In this document: piece after piece, positions 9,098 to 17,923 of the stretch | Numbering within the stretch: the stretch's first letter is position 1 | Layout: each line of letters begins with the position of its first letter | Assembly: GCA_013288555.1 (NCBI GenBank) | Contig: JABDBQ010000007.1 | Coordinates: forward strand, 25,243 to 89,242 | Reading direction: 5' to 3' | DNA from: Bacteroidota bacterium | GTDB taxonomy: Bacteria > Bacteroidota > Bacteroidia > CAILMK01 | Length of the DNA: 64,000 nt | Notes under the pieces: model-generated | The model's database searches: none | The model's input: only the letters and a program-made list of their open reading frames with translations | Told to the model about the DNA's origin: nothing | Translations under genes and position numbers: made by a program

Positions 9098-10222
9098 TTA
9101 CCAACGTCTCTTTTTCCTGCGGAAAAGAGCAATAAATCCGAATATCGGATAATAAACCAATTGATAAATAATATCCAGAACAGGTGTAAGATACCAGAGA
9201 TTACCCATCTTGAGTTTTTTAAGGCTTATTGACATGATAATAATCTGGATTATCATTCTCAGACCCAAAACAGCAACGCTTATCCACCATGGTTTTATAA
9301 AAATGATCCCGAGGGTTACTGCGGCATAAAACAATAAATTAGATAACCAGATCAGACTCAGCCACGCTCTGTGATTTGATTTATAATATTTGCCAGTACT
9401 CATGTGGCGTCTTTTCTGCCTGATCCAGTCTGACCATGTTTTTTTCGGTTTGGAAACAATGAAACTATCGGGATGCAACTGGATGGCAACATTTTGTGGC
9501 GTTGCATTGTGGTTTACAAAAAGATCATCGTCTCCGGAACTTACCTTCAGAAAAGGAGCAAAACCTTTGCTCTTGAAAAATAAAGATCTTTTATAAGAAA
9601 GGTTTCGACCAACTCCCATATATGGCATACCTGCCAGCGTAAATGAAAAATATTGGAGCGCTGTAAAGAAAGTATCAAAACGGATAAAAAGGTTTATCAA
9701 TGATGATTTTACTTTGTAAGGAGAAAATCCCAAAACAATTTCTGTTTCCTGATTTGAATAAGGTTCAACCATTTTTCTGATCCAATCCCTGGTGACAGGT
9801 TCGCAATCCGCATCCGTAAACAACAGTATTTCATACTGCGCGGCCTTAATGCCAAGTGTTAAGGCTAATTTTTTTCCGGCAAACTCATTTATATGTTCTG
9901 TTATGGTTACTACTTTCAGCCGGGGATAAACCAATTGCATTTCTTCGAGCAATTCGCGGGTTCCATCTTCGCTTTGATCATCAATAACGATCACTTCAAA
10001 ATCAGGATAATCCTGGTCTAGTATTATGGGAAGAAATTTGGTCAAATTCCGTGCTTCATCCCTTGCGGCAACAATGACACTTACTGGAAGTAAAGCCCCG
10101 TGCTTGGGTTCAGGCTGCTTAAAGGCAGCTAACCTTCTGAATAATAAAAGGTAAATAAGGGCTTGGATCAGAAAGAAGAAAGAAAGAGCCCAAAAAAGAG
10201 GGTTCAGGTAAAATTCAGGCAT
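9098..10222 (-). CDS. Family 2 glycosyltransferase, membrane-anchored
   Basis: A 374-residue GT-A enzyme. An N-terminal helix (about 8-28) anchors it, followed by the catalytic domain: VIVIDDQSEDGT (nucleotide-binding Asp pair), TDADCEP (DxD-type metal site), SSGDDDLF (the ED-type acceptor region) and QKRRHMSTGKYY (QxxRW-like, as in processive GT2 enzymes). Two or three C-terminal helices follow (about 275-365). The gene probably makes a lipid-linked or exported glycan; donor and acceptor cannot be read from sequence. It stands upstream of rsmG on the same strand, with a TACCTTTG promoter element about 30 bp before the ATG. Confidence 0.85.
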   Translation of the reverse strand: MPEFYLNPLFWALSFFFLIQALIYLLLFRRLAAFKQPEPKHGALLPVSVIVAARDEARNLTKFLPIILDQDYPDFEVIVIDDQSEDGTRELLEEMQLVYPRLKVVTITEHINEFAGKKLALTLGIKAAQYEILLFTDADCEPVTRDWIRKMVEPYSNQETEIVLGFSPYKVKSSLINLFIRFDTFFTALQYFSFTLAGMPYMGVGRNLSYKRSLFFKSKGFAPFLKVSSGDDDLFVNHNATPQNVAIQLHPDSFIVSKPKKTWSDWIRQKRRHMSTGKYYKSNHRAWLSLIWLSNLLFYAAVTLGIIFIKPWWISVAVLGLRMIIQIIIMSISLKKLKMGNLWYLTPVLDIIYQLVYYPIFGFIALFRRKKRRW

Positions 10223-10250
10223 CCGTATAACTAAAACGTATTTTTCGGGG

Positions 10251-10258
10251 CAAAGGTA
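10251..10258 (-). promoter_or_regulatory. Probable -7 element upstream of the glycosyltransferase gene
   Basis: Reads TACCTTTG on the minus strand, a full match to the Bacteroidota TAnnTTTG element, 28 bp before the start codon at 10222. No well-spaced TTG -33 element is visible, so this is a partial promoter call. Confidence 0.5.
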
Positions 10259-10339
10259 ATAAACCGTTGACAGTTATTTTCCACAATATCTTTCAGCAAG
10301 TCTAAAACCCGCATTATCCGTCATTTCCTACTGTTTTCG

Positions 10340-10347
10340 TACCTTTG
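10340..10347 (+). promoter_or_regulatory. Probable -7 element upstream of trhO
   Basis: TACCTTTG matches TAnnTTTG and ends 21 bp before the ATG of the rhodanese-domain gene at 10369. No good -33 TTG is seen at the usual distance. Confidence 0.55.
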
Positions 10348-10368
10348 CAATAAATTAGCTTTATAAAA

Positions 10369-11307
10369 ATGTCCTGGTCAAGTCCATATCTCGCTGTTGC
10401 CTTCTATAAATATGTACCCATTGAGGAAGCCGAAGTATTTGCGGTTAAGCATCTCAAATATTGCCAGAGACTTGGCATTTTTGGAAGAATCATTGTGGCT
10501 GATGAAGGACTGAACGGACAACTGAGTGGCACAGTAGCTCAATGCGAACAATATATGTCTGATCTTATATCAGATGAGAGATTTAGCAAAACTGATTTTA
10601 AAATCGACGAAGCAGATCGCCTGGCTTTTCAGAAAATACATGTCAGGTACAAACCCGAGATCGTTCATTCGGGATTGAAGGGAATAGATCCGGCTCATAA
10701 AACCGGAAAGCACCTCAGTGCCGAAGAATTTAAAGAACTAAAGAAAAAAGATAATGTCGTTATTGTTGACATGCGCTCTAATTATGAGCATCATGTAGGC
10801 CGTTTCAAAGGTGCTATTACCCTTGATATAGAGAATTTCAGAGACCTGCCGACCAAAATGAATGAATTGGCAGAACTGAAAGATAAAACCGTGATTACTT
10901 ATTGTACAGGTGGTATCAAATGTGAAAAAGCATCTGCCTATCTGTTAGAAAACGGTTTCAACGATGTTTATCAGTTAGATGGGGGCATCCTGAAATATGC
11001 AAAAACAGGCGGCGGAGAAGACTTTGAAGGTAAATGTTATGTATTTGACGGCAGGGTGGTAGTAGATGTCAACACGGTAAACCCTGTTCTGGTTTCTTCA
11101 TGCATCCATTGCGGAACACCTTCTGCGCGTATGATCAACTGCGTGAATGAGCTTTGCAACAACCAGATCGTTATGTGTGAATCATGTGGATGGGAATGGG
11201 ATGGCGCCTGCTCTGAAGCTTGTAAGCATGAAGCGAAACGAGCCTATGATGGGACGGGGTATTATACGAAATCCAGTCATCAGTCAACGGTCATCAGTCA
11301 GCAGTAG
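10369..11307 (+). CDS. trhO: tRNA uridine-34 hydroxylase, rhodanese family (TrhO/YceA)
   Basis: 312 residues. Order: an acylphosphatase-like N-terminal domain (1-95), a rhodanese domain (about 120-215) with the active-site loop YCTGGIKCEKAS whose catalytic cysteine is Cys179, and a Cys-rich C-terminal tail (CIHCG, CESCGWEWDGACSEAC). TrhO uses O2 to hydroxylate uridine 34 of tRNA on the way to (methoxy)carbonyl-methoxy uridine modifications. The length and domain order match the family. The gene is monocistronic, with its own TAnnTTTG element. The last 10 codons run into a CAGTCATCAGTCAACGG-type microrepeat, so the extreme C-terminus is probably not conserved. Confidence 0.9.
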   Translation: MSWSSPYLAVAFYKYVPIEEAEVFAVKHLKYCQRLGIFGRIIVADEGLNGQLSGTVAQCEQYMSDLISDERFSKTDFKIDEADRLAFQKIHVRYKPEIVHSGLKGIDPAHKTGKHLSAEEFKELKKKDNVVIVDMRSNYEHHVGRFKGAITLDIENFRDLPTKMNELAELKDKTVITYCTGGIKCEKASAYLLENGFNDVYQLDGGILKYAKTGGGEDFEGKCYVFDGRVVVDVNTVNPVLVSSCIHCGTPSARMINCVNELCNNQIVMCESCGWEWDGACSEACKHEAKRAYDGTGYYTKSSHQSTVISQQ

Positions 11308-11313
11308 AGAGAG

Positions 11314-11895
11314 TTAAATTGCACGCTTTCTCTCAATTTCATCAAAAACTTCCTTTGCTGGTCTAAATTCCTGTTTTAGTTGGCTGTCAAAAAAAATCTT
11401 CAAATCTACGTATTTATAGTTTTTAGTCCACATAATATTACGTGGAAAGTTATGAGGAAAATTCTCTTTTAAATACTCATAATCTGTTACTTGATACAAA
11501 AAAGGAAGAATATATTTTTCCATATTGTTCCTTATTTCCACAAGATTAGTCATTAATTGATCTGATGAAATATCCAAGTGAAATAGTTTAGTGCATTCTG
11601 GTATCGAAGTGATTAGATTTAGACGTAGAATCATTTGCTCATACCTTCCATCAAATTGCCAATCATAGGACGGATATGTTTTTCTCTTTTTTCCTACTAA
11701 TCTGTCAAAGTAGATACCAAAATTCAGGTAAAAGTCAGGCCCCATAGCTGATTTTTGAAAATTTACCAATACCAGAACATCATTCGGATTTCTTAAAAAC
11801 CAGGTATTCGCTCTTTTCTTAAAACCTTTCGGCTTCAAAAACTTATCTAACATATCGAATACTTGCTTTTGATTTATTTGAACTAACTCATCCAT
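11314..11895 (-). CDS. DUF4304 family protein
   Basis: 193 residues from the ATG at 11895 (MDELVQINQKQVFDML). An in-frame TTG at 11928 exists but lies in a CCCAAATTCC microrepeat and is less likely. The pattern LKPKGFKKRANTWFLRN followed by VLVNFQKS and YLNFGIYF is that of DUF4304, a small alpha/beta family of unknown function found singly or in polyimmunity-type loci. It has no signal peptide or membrane helix. Base composition is more AT-rich than the neighbouring core genes, and the gene is bounded by microrepeats on both sides, hinting at late arrival. No toxin gene is next to it. Confidence 0.75.
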   Translation of the reverse strand: MDELVQINQKQVFDMLDKFLKPKGFKKRANTWFLRNPNDVLVLVNFQKSAMGPDFYLNFGIYFDRLVGKKRKTYPSYDWQFDGRYEQMILRLNLITSIPECTKLFHLDISSDQLMTNLVEIRNNMEKYILPFLYQVTDYEYLKENFPHNFPRNIMWTKNYKYVDLKIFFDSQLKQEFRPAKEVFDEIERKRAI

Positions 11896-11941
11896 AAAAT
11901 TTTCATTCCCAAATTCCCAAATCCTCAAATTCCCAAATAGT

Positions 11942-12721
11942 TTATCTCCCCTTAAACTCCGGCTTTCTTTTTTCTATAAAAGCACTCATACCTTCTTTCT
12001 GGTCTTCTGAGGCAAAGAGCATGTAGAAGTTTTTGCGTTCAAATGAGAGACCTTCCTGGAGGGAAGAGTCATATACTTTATTGACTGATTCTTTGGCAAG
12101 TTGAACTGCGATTGGTGACATTTCAGCAATTTCTTTGGCCAGTTTTACAGCCTCTTGCAAATACAGTTCTACAGGTACAATTTTATTAATGAGCCCAAAC
12201 TGAAAAGCTTCTTCAGCTGAAATAAATTTCCCGGTTAGAACCATCTCCATAGCCCTGGCTTTGCCTACGGCTCTGGTTAATCTTTGTGTTCCACCTGCGC
12301 CTGGCATTACGCCTATTTTGATTTCAGGCTGTCCGAATTTTGCGGTTTCTGATGCAACGATCATATCACAAAGCATGGACAGCTCGCACCCTCCTCCCAA
12401 AGCAAATCCCGAAACAGCTGCAATAATAGGTTTCCTTGTTTTTCGGATGCTGTCCCAGGTAGAAAACTGGTCAATCTGCAACATGTCAATGGCCGATTTA
12501 TCAGACATCTGTTTAATATCAGCGCCGGCAGCAAATGCTTTTTCGTTTCCGGTTATGATGATGACACGCACATCATTATTATCATCCAGCTCTTTAAGAG
12601 CATCACGAAGTTCACCCATGAGCTGTAGATTGAGGGCATTGAGCTCCTTTGGCCTGTTCAGGCGAACTAAAGCGATATGAGGTTGATATTGAGGTTCAGA
12701 AATGATAAATTCAAAAGACAT
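11942..12721 (-). CDS. Enoyl-CoA hydratase/isomerase family protein
   Basis: A 259-residue crotonase-fold enzyme. The oxyanion-hole segment is AFAAGADIKQM (about 63-73), the GFALGGGCELSM loop carries the first catalytic Glu, and FGQPEIKIGVMPGAGG carries the second, so it should act as a true hydratase of 2-trans-enoyl-CoA. The C-terminal FxxxxFAxxDQKEGMxAF pattern is intact. It could serve fatty-acid beta-oxidation or, given paaABC 15 kb away, the PaaF step of phenylacetate breakdown; sequence alone does not decide. A full promoter lies upstream (12744-12773). Confidence 0.9.
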   Translation of the reverse strand: MSFEFIISEPQYQPHIALVRLNRPKELNALNLQLMGELRDALKELDDNNDVRVIIITGNEKAFAAGADIKQMSDKSAIDMLQIDQFSTWDSIRKTRKPIIAAVSGFALGGGCELSMLCDMIVASETAKFGQPEIKIGVMPGAGGTQRLTRAVGKARAMEMVLTGKFISAEEAFQFGLINKIVPVELYLQEAVKLAKEIAEMSPIAVQLAKESVNKVYDSSLQEGLSFERKNFYMLFASEDQKEGMSAFIEKRKPEFKGR

Positions 12722-12743
12722 ATAATATCAATTTTAGACCGGG

Positions 12744-12773
12744 CAAAGATAAACATGGTATGTATGCTGACAA
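12744..12773 (-). promoter_or_regulatory. Promoter of the enoyl-CoA hydratase gene
   Basis: On the minus strand: TTG (-33, at 12773-12771), a 19 bp spacer and TATCTTTG (-7, at 12751-12744). This is the canonical Bacteroidota housekeeping promoter. The start codon is 22 bp further down at 12721. Confidence 0.75.
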
Positions 12774-12912
12774 AGAAGAACAGGAATAAAAGATATCCGG
12801 ATATTTCAAAACCAGTTATGTTTCAGTCCATTTTAAACAATAACCCACATTTGATGTTAATCGCTATATATATAACATATATATGTTCAACTTTAAATCA
12901 AATAACACTCAA

Positions 12913-13476
12913 ATGAAGAGCAAAAACATCCTAATGCTAATGTTATCAACAGGTTTATTCATTGCAGGCTGCAATAATGGGGTTAACAGCACTGATGCCA
13001 AAAAACAGGCAGATGCAGAAAATAAAAAAGCAAATGTTATTGATAATGCCGATGCTAAATTCATGACAAGTGCAGCAAGTGGCGGTCTTATGGAAGTCCA
13101 GGCTGGCAATATCGCTTTACAAAGAGGTATAAGCCAGGAAGTGAAAGATTTTGGTCAGTTAATGATAACAGATCATGGGAAAGCAAATGACGATCTTAAC
13201 GCAATGGCGACCTCAAAAAATGTGGTATTACCTGCTGTAGTGAGTAATGACGATCAGAAAAAATTAGACAAGCTTAACAAAGTGGATGCTAAGGATTTTG
13301 ACAAAACCTATATTAATATGATGATTGAAGACCATAATGCAGCTATTGACATGTTTCAAAAAGTTGTAGATAATCCCAAAGATGCAGATGTAAAGGCATG
13401 GGCCCAAAATACACTCCCTACATTGCTTCATCATCTTGAGCAGGCAAAAGCAGATAAAACTATACTTGATAAATAG
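12913..13476 (+). CDS. DUF4142 lipoprotein
   Basis: 187 residues from ATG 12913, chosen because it begins a clean lipoprotein signal peptide (MKSKNILMLM, lipobox LFIAGC with Cys20 or so). An upstream in-frame ATG would add ten unlikely residues. The mature part is a ferritin-like four-helix DUF4142 domain: ADAKFMTSAASGGLMEVQAG, then VKDFGQLMITDHGKAND, and MIEDHNAAIDMFQ with conserved histidines. Such proteins sit in the periplasm or outer membrane of Bacteroidota; the function is unknown, with links to stress survival suggested for the family. It has no operon partner. Confidence 0.85.
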   Translation: MKSKNILMLMLSTGLFIAGCNNGVNSTDAKKQADAENKKANVIDNADAKFMTSAASGGLMEVQAGNIALQRGISQEVKDFGQLMITDHGKANDDLNAMATSKNVVLPAVVSNDDQKKLDKLNKVDAKDFDKTYINMMIEDHNAAIDMFQKVVDNPKDADVKAWAQNTLPTLLHHLEQAKADKTILDK

Positions 13477-13499
13477 GGTTTAGACTAAACAACACCATG

Positions 13500-14102
13500 T
13501 TAGTCGTGTAAATCACCTTTCTGTTCCATTTCTAAATCAAGATCTATTTTCATGATATTTTTACAGGAAGCGGCCAATATTGTACCAATCATAGATCCAA
13601 TAATGGCACCACAGATCACATCTAAAGGAAAATGAACGCCGACATATACCTGGGCAAAAGCTATTGAAAACGCCCATGTGAGCAATAAGGGTTTAAGCCA
13701 TTTAATGCTATGTGGCATGATGGAAATGAGAAAAACGGCTACAGTAAAATGATTGGCTGCATGGTTTGAAGGGAAGCTGAACTGTCCACCGCAGCTGCTT
13801 AAAAGCAATCGCACCTGACCAGTTAGATCGGGATCATAACAAGGCCTGAGACGATGAACAAACGGCTTTATTAATGAAGCACAGAACTGGTCACATACCA
13901 AAACAGCCAATGCGCCGAATAATATAATATATAGTCCTTTAAGTTTGAAATTATAGACGAGGAATACTCCGAAAAACACATACAATGGAATCCATATAGG
14001 CCCGAAGCGAATAAGTGGCATAATCAAATCAAAAAAACTATTTGAAATGCCTGAATTGAAAAAACGGAAAAGCGAATGGTCAATTGAAATGATCTGGTTC
14101 AT
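13500..14102 (-). CDS. PAP2 family membrane phosphatase
   Basis: A 200-residue, multi-helix inner-membrane protein of the PAP2/undecaprenyl-diphosphatase superfamily. Motif C1 is KPFVHRLRP, C2 is FPSNHAANH (catalytic acid/base His) and C3 is VYVGVHFPLDV with the nucleophilic His. The usual Arg of motif C3 (SRxxxxxH) is Gln here (FAQVYVGVH), a variant I believe also occurs in other Bacteroidota. Likely substrates are undecaprenyl diphosphate or phosphatidic-type lipids. It is convergent with the DUF4142 gene and divergent from glmM. Confidence 0.88.
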   Translation of the reverse strand: MNQIISIDHSLFRFFNSGISNSFFDLIMPLIRFGPIWIPLYVFFGVFLVYNFKLKGLYIILFGALAVLVCDQFCASLIKPFVHRLRPCYDPDLTGQVRLLLSSCGGQFSFPSNHAANHFTVAVFLISIMPHSIKWLKPLLLTWAFSIAFAQVYVGVHFPLDVICGAIIGSMIGTILAASCKNIMKIDLDLEMEQKGDLHD

Positions 14103-14276
14103 GCTAAAGTAATGTTGATAACATTAATTGACATATAATCATGGATTGTTTGCCTTACTAAAATTATCAGTCGCAAAAATAGCAACCAATCCATCAAAGA
14201 AGACACAATAGGGGAATATAAATACAAGATTAGGGTGCTTTAGGATTCAAATGCGCTTTGAAGCGAGGTTTCTACC

Positions 14277-14284
14277 TATCTTTG
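14277..14284 (+). promoter_or_regulatory. Probable -7 element and SD upstream of glmM
   Basis: TATCTTTG matches TAnnTTTG, with TTTG at 14257-14260 as a slightly close -33 candidate (16 bp spacer). An AAAGGAAA sequence at about 14299-14306, seven bases before the TTG at 14313, is a real Shine-Dalgarno and supports this non-ATG start. Confidence 0.6.
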
Positions 14285-14312
14285 CATAAATTATAATAAA
14301 AAAGGAAACGTT

Positions 14313-15692
14313 TTGACATTGATAAAATCAATTTCAGGTATCAGGGGAACCATAGGTGGTTTGAGCGGTGACACACTAGCGCCTGAAGATATCGTGGAAA
14401 TTACATCATCCTATGCCTTTTGGCTTAAGCAAAGATCAGCCCAACATAAAGTAGTTATTGGCCGAGATGCCCGTATTTCCGGAGAAATGGTAAAAAGTAT
14501 CGTTCAGGGAACGCTTATGGCGAGCGGCATTGACGTTATAGATACAGGTTTATCAACTACCCCTACCGTGGAAATGGCGGTAGTAGAAGAAAATGCCGGA
14601 GGAGGAATTATTATTACAGCAAGTCATAACCCAAGGAACTGGAATGCATTAAAACTCCTGAATGAAAAGGGCGAGTTTATTTCGGCCGAGGACGGGGAAG
14701 AAATTCTCAGAATCGGAAAAGAAAATGGGTTTGAATACGCAAAAGTAGAAAATCTTGGTCAATATATTCCAAAAACAGAATACATTGATATCCACATTGA
14801 AAAGATACTTGAATTACCATTGGTAGACGTAAAAGCTATAAAAGCAAAGAAATATACAATCGTTGTTGATTGTGTGAATTCAACCGGTGGTATCGCAGTT
14901 CCCCGTCTTCTGAATGCATTAGGCGTGGCGAAAATCCATGAATTATATACTGAACCTGATGGAAAATTTGCCCACAACCCTGAGCCGCTCCCTGAGAATC
15001 TGGGTGCCCTTAGTAATGAGGTAAAATTTCATAAAGCAGATCTTGGCATTGCGGTAGACCCGGATGTCGACCGGTTGGCCCTGGTTTCTGAAGATGGAAG
15101 TTTTTTCGGAGAAGAGTATACACTTGTTGCTGTTGCAGATTATGTGCTACAAAATCAGCCGGGAGATACGGTTTCAAATTTATCTTCGTCAAGAGCATTA
15201 ACAGATATTACAGAAAAACATGGTCATCAACACTTTTGCTCAGCAGTAGGAGAGGTGCATGTTGTGAATAAAATGAAAGAAGTAAATGCCATAATAGGAG
15301 GCGAGGGCAATGGCGGCGTTATTTACCCTGAACTGCATTATGGCAGAGATGCTCTTGTTGGAATTGCTTTATTTTTATCTCATTTGGCAAAAAGCAATAA
15401 GAGCTGCTCTCAACTCCGAAGTCAGTACCCAAATTATTTTCTTTCAAAAAACAAAATTCAACTGGACGAAAGAACGGATATTGGTAAGGTGTTTGAGAAA
15501 ATTAAATTGAAATACAAAAAATTCCCGATCAATACTGAAGATGGTATCAGGATTGATTTTGACAGAGATTGGGTACATCTTCGAAGGTCAAATACAGAAC
15601 CAATTATTCGTATTTACTCCGAAAGTCAAAACCAGACTACCGCAGAAAACCTGGCGGAAAAAATGGTTCTTGATATAAAAAGTTTGTTATAG
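14313..15692 (+). CDS. glmM: Phosphoglucosamine mutase
   Basis: A 459-residue alpha-D-phosphohexomutase. It starts at TTG 14313 (MTLIKSISGIRGTIGG) behind an AAAGGA ribosome site. Catalytic Ser104 lies in GGGIIITASHNPRNWN, the metal-binding loop is DPDVDRLAL, the sugar-binding loop GGEGNGGVIYPELHYGRD, and the phosphate loop RRSNTEPIIRIYSE near the C-terminus. It converts glucosamine-6-phosphate to glucosamine-1-phosphate for UDP-GlcNAc, peptidoglycan and LPS synthesis. In Bacteroidota this slightly longer form stands in for the classical GlmM, so a broader hexomutase range is possible. The gene is 18 bp upstream of the cysteine desulfurase gene, probably in one transcript. Confidence 0.88.
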   Translation: MTLIKSISGIRGTIGGLSGDTLAPEDIVEITSSYAFWLKQRSAQHKVVIGRDARISGEMVKSIVQGTLMASGIDVIDTGLSTTPTVEMAVVEENAGGGIIITASHNPRNWNALKLLNEKGEFISAEDGEEILRIGKENGFEYAKVENLGQYIPKTEYIDIHIEKILELPLVDVKAIKAKKYTIVVDCVNSTGGIAVPRLLNALGVAKIHELYTEPDGKFAHNPEPLPENLGALSNEVKFHKADLGIAVDPDVDRLALVSEDGSFFGEEYTLVAVADYVLQNQPGDTVSNLSSSRALTDITEKHGHQHFCSAVGEVHVVNKMKEVNAIIGGEGNGGVIYPELHYGRDALVGIALFLSHLAKSNKSCSQLRSQYPNYFLSKNKIQLDERTDIGKVFEKIKLKYKKFPINTEDGIRIDFDRDWVHLRRSNTEPIIRIYSESQNQTTAENLAEKMVLDIKSLL

Positions 15693-15710
15693 CTAAATAT
15701 TTCCGAGTTT

Positions 15711-16853
15711 ATGAGTCGTATCTACTTTGACAATGCTGCCACTACTCCATTGGATTCAGAAGTAAAACGCGTTATGTGTGAAACTATGGATTTGTTTGGA
15801 AATCCTTCCTCAATACATAATGAAGGCAGGCAAGCAAAGACAATAATTGAAAAATCGAGAAAAACTATTGCAAGTCTTTTAGGGGTCGCTCCCGGGGAAA
15901 TCATATTTACAAGTTGCGGAACTGAAGCCGATAATATGGCCATCAGGAATTGTGTAGAAGACCTGGGTGTCAAACACATAATTTCATCCAGAATTGAACA
16001 TCATGCTGTTTTGCATTCTCTTGATTACTGTGAAAATAAAGGCATAAGAATCAGTTATGTCAATCTTTTGGACAATGGTCATGTGGATATGGCCGATCTT
16101 GAAAAAAAGCTTGCGCAAAGCAGCGATAAAACCCTTGTTAGTCTGATGCATGCTAATAATGAAATAGGGAATCTTCTGGATTTGGAAAATACCGGCGAAT
16201 TATGTCATAAATACAACGCTTATTTTCATTGCGATGCTGTACAAACCATCGGGCATTTACCTATCGACATAAAAAAATCCAGAATCCATTTTTTAGCTGC
16301 TTCTGGGCATAAATTTAATGGACCTAAAGGCATCGGTTTTATTTATATTGATGAAAATGTAAAGATAAAGCCAATGATATTTGGTGGATCTCAGGAGCGG
16401 AATATGCGTGGAGGCACCGAAAATATTTATGGTATTGCGGGAATTGCAAAAGCGCTTGAAATAGCATACACCCAAATGGATCAGCAACAAAAACACATAC
16501 TGGGTATAAAGGAACATTTAATTGCATTGCTTCTTCAAAACTTTGAAGGGGTCAGGTTTAATGGCGATTATAACGGAACTGCATTATTTACGATTTTAAA
16601 TGCGGCATTCCCGGCTACATTATTTTCTGATATGATTCTATTTAATCTTGATATTGAAGGCATTTCAGTTTCAGGAGGCAGCGCCTGCACATCAGGCTCT
16701 GATCAGGGTTCACACGTACTCAGGGAATTAAAATTGACAGAGAATTATCATTCTGTACGGTTTTCATTCGGGAAAAGTAATACCAAAGAGGAAGTGGAGG
16801 AAGTGATAGTCAAACTTAAAACCATTTATGAGCCTCAAAAAATTAGCCTTTAA
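15711..16853 (+). CDS. Cysteine desulfurase (NifS/IscS family)
   Basis: A 380-residue PLP enzyme of fold type I. The N-terminus YFDNAATTPLD is canonical, the PLP lysine is Lys201 in AASGHKFNGPKG, and the persulfide cysteine is Cys326 in SGGSACTSGS, the short-loop class I type. It removes sulfur from cysteine for Fe-S clusters or tRNA thiolation. No IscU, SufU or MnmA gene is adjacent; the partner is probably elsewhere. It follows glmM by 18 bp. The C-terminal ~20 residues after FSFGKSNTKEE are short, as usual in Bacteroidota. Confidence 0.9.
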   Translation: MSRIYFDNAATTPLDSEVKRVMCETMDLFGNPSSIHNEGRQAKTIIEKSRKTIASLLGVAPGEIIFTSCGTEADNMAIRNCVEDLGVKHIISSRIEHHAVLHSLDYCENKGIRISYVNLLDNGHVDMADLEKKLAQSSDKTLVSLMHANNEIGNLLDLENTGELCHKYNAYFHCDAVQTIGHLPIDIKKSRIHFLAASGHKFNGPKGIGFIYIDENVKIKPMIFGGSQERNMRGGTENIYGIAGIAKALEIAYTQMDQQQKHILGIKEHLIALLLQNFEGVRFNGDYNGTALFTILNAAFPATLFSDMILFNLDIEGISVSGGSACTSGSDQGSHVLRELKLTENYHSVRFSFGKSNTKEEVEEVIVKLKTIYEPQKISL

Positions 16854-16908
16854 ACATTATTTAAAAAAGATGGTATTCAATTTTTGGTAAAATTTTAAAT
16901 AATTAGTC

Positions 16909-17838
16909 ATGAATAAAAAATCCATTTTATTTATTGCTTGTTCCATGTTGGTGACAGGTTTGGCAAATGCTCAAACCCATAGCTCTCCGGACTCATTGCA
17001 TTATTGGAAAAGTTCCGGGATTACTCAAATTGCTTTCAACCAGGTTGCGCTGAGCAACTGGCAGGGAGGAGGGCAAAACACAATAGCAGTGTCAGGTTTT
17101 TTACACGCATTTGCAAATTATGACAGTGGGGCCAATCAGTGGTATAATAAACTTGAAGCCGGTTTAGGTATTGTGAGATTGGGCGATAATAACCAGCCAT
17201 TTGAAAAAAGCGATGACGGACTGGAAATCAGTTCTGTCTATGCCCGAGACCTTTCAAATGATAGTGATATATCCAAACACTGGGCTGCGACACTAGGAGG
17301 TGATTTTAAAACAACTTTCGCACCGGGGTACAAATATGGTACTGATGCAAATGGGAAAACGGTGCAGGAACAGTTGCTTTCAAAATTTATGTCTCCTGGT
17401 TATATATTGATTAACACGGGTATAAAATATAAACTAAAGGATGTTTTTTATGCAATTGCATCTCCTGTAGCAGTAAGAATGACAATATTATCAAATGATT
17501 CTATGGCAAGGGTGGGTTCATATGGCGTGCCTCCTGGTCAGCATCTGCGCATTCAGGCTGGCGAATCATTTACTTTTGGTATGAAAATACCAATCATGCA
17601 AAATGTGGTATTTGAAACCAATCTGAGTATGTTTGCAGATTATAAACGTCTTGAACAGCAAGCGGTTGACTGGACTGCAAGTCTCACTTGCAAAGTTAAT
17701 AGTCTAATCACTGCAAATGTGGGGACCCATTTGATTTATGATCAGGATATAGCAGTAACAAGAGCAAATGGCTCGGTAGGCCCTGCGGTTCAGTTTAAAG
17801 AAGTGATTGCGCTTGGAATCCAGTATAAACTTTATTAA
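16909..17838 (+). CDS. DUF3078 family outer-membrane protein
   Basis: 309 residues with a Sec signal peptide (cleavage after NAQ at about 22). The mature part starts with YWKSSGITQIAFNQVALSNW, the hallmark of DUF3078, and continues as alternating beta strands with terminal aromatic residues (GIQYKLY at the end), consistent with an outer-membrane beta-barrel. The function is unknown. The family is widespread in Bacteroidota. It stands between the cysteine desulfurase and TPR genes with 50-90 bp gaps. Confidence 0.82.
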   Translation: MNKKSILFIACSMLVTGLANAQTHSSPDSLHYWKSSGITQIAFNQVALSNWQGGGQNTIAVSGFLHAFANYDSGANQWYNKLEAGLGIVRLGDNNQPFEKSDDGLEISSVYARDLSNDSDISKHWAATLGGDFKTTFAPGYKYGTDANGKTVQEQLLSKFMSPGYILINTGIKYKLKDVFYAIASPVAVRMTILSNDSMARVGSYGVPPGQHLRIQAGESFTFGMKIPIMQNVVFETNLSMFADYKRLEQQAVDWTASLTCKVNSLITANVGTHLIYDQDIAVTRANGSVGPAVQFKEVIALGIQYKLY

Positions 17839-17923
17839 TGGTTTTTTGCTTTTCCCGGCAGACATCCCATAACAGTTATATTTCGTCTGTATGTTATTTG
17901 ACAAAAAGAAGAAACTGAAGGAA

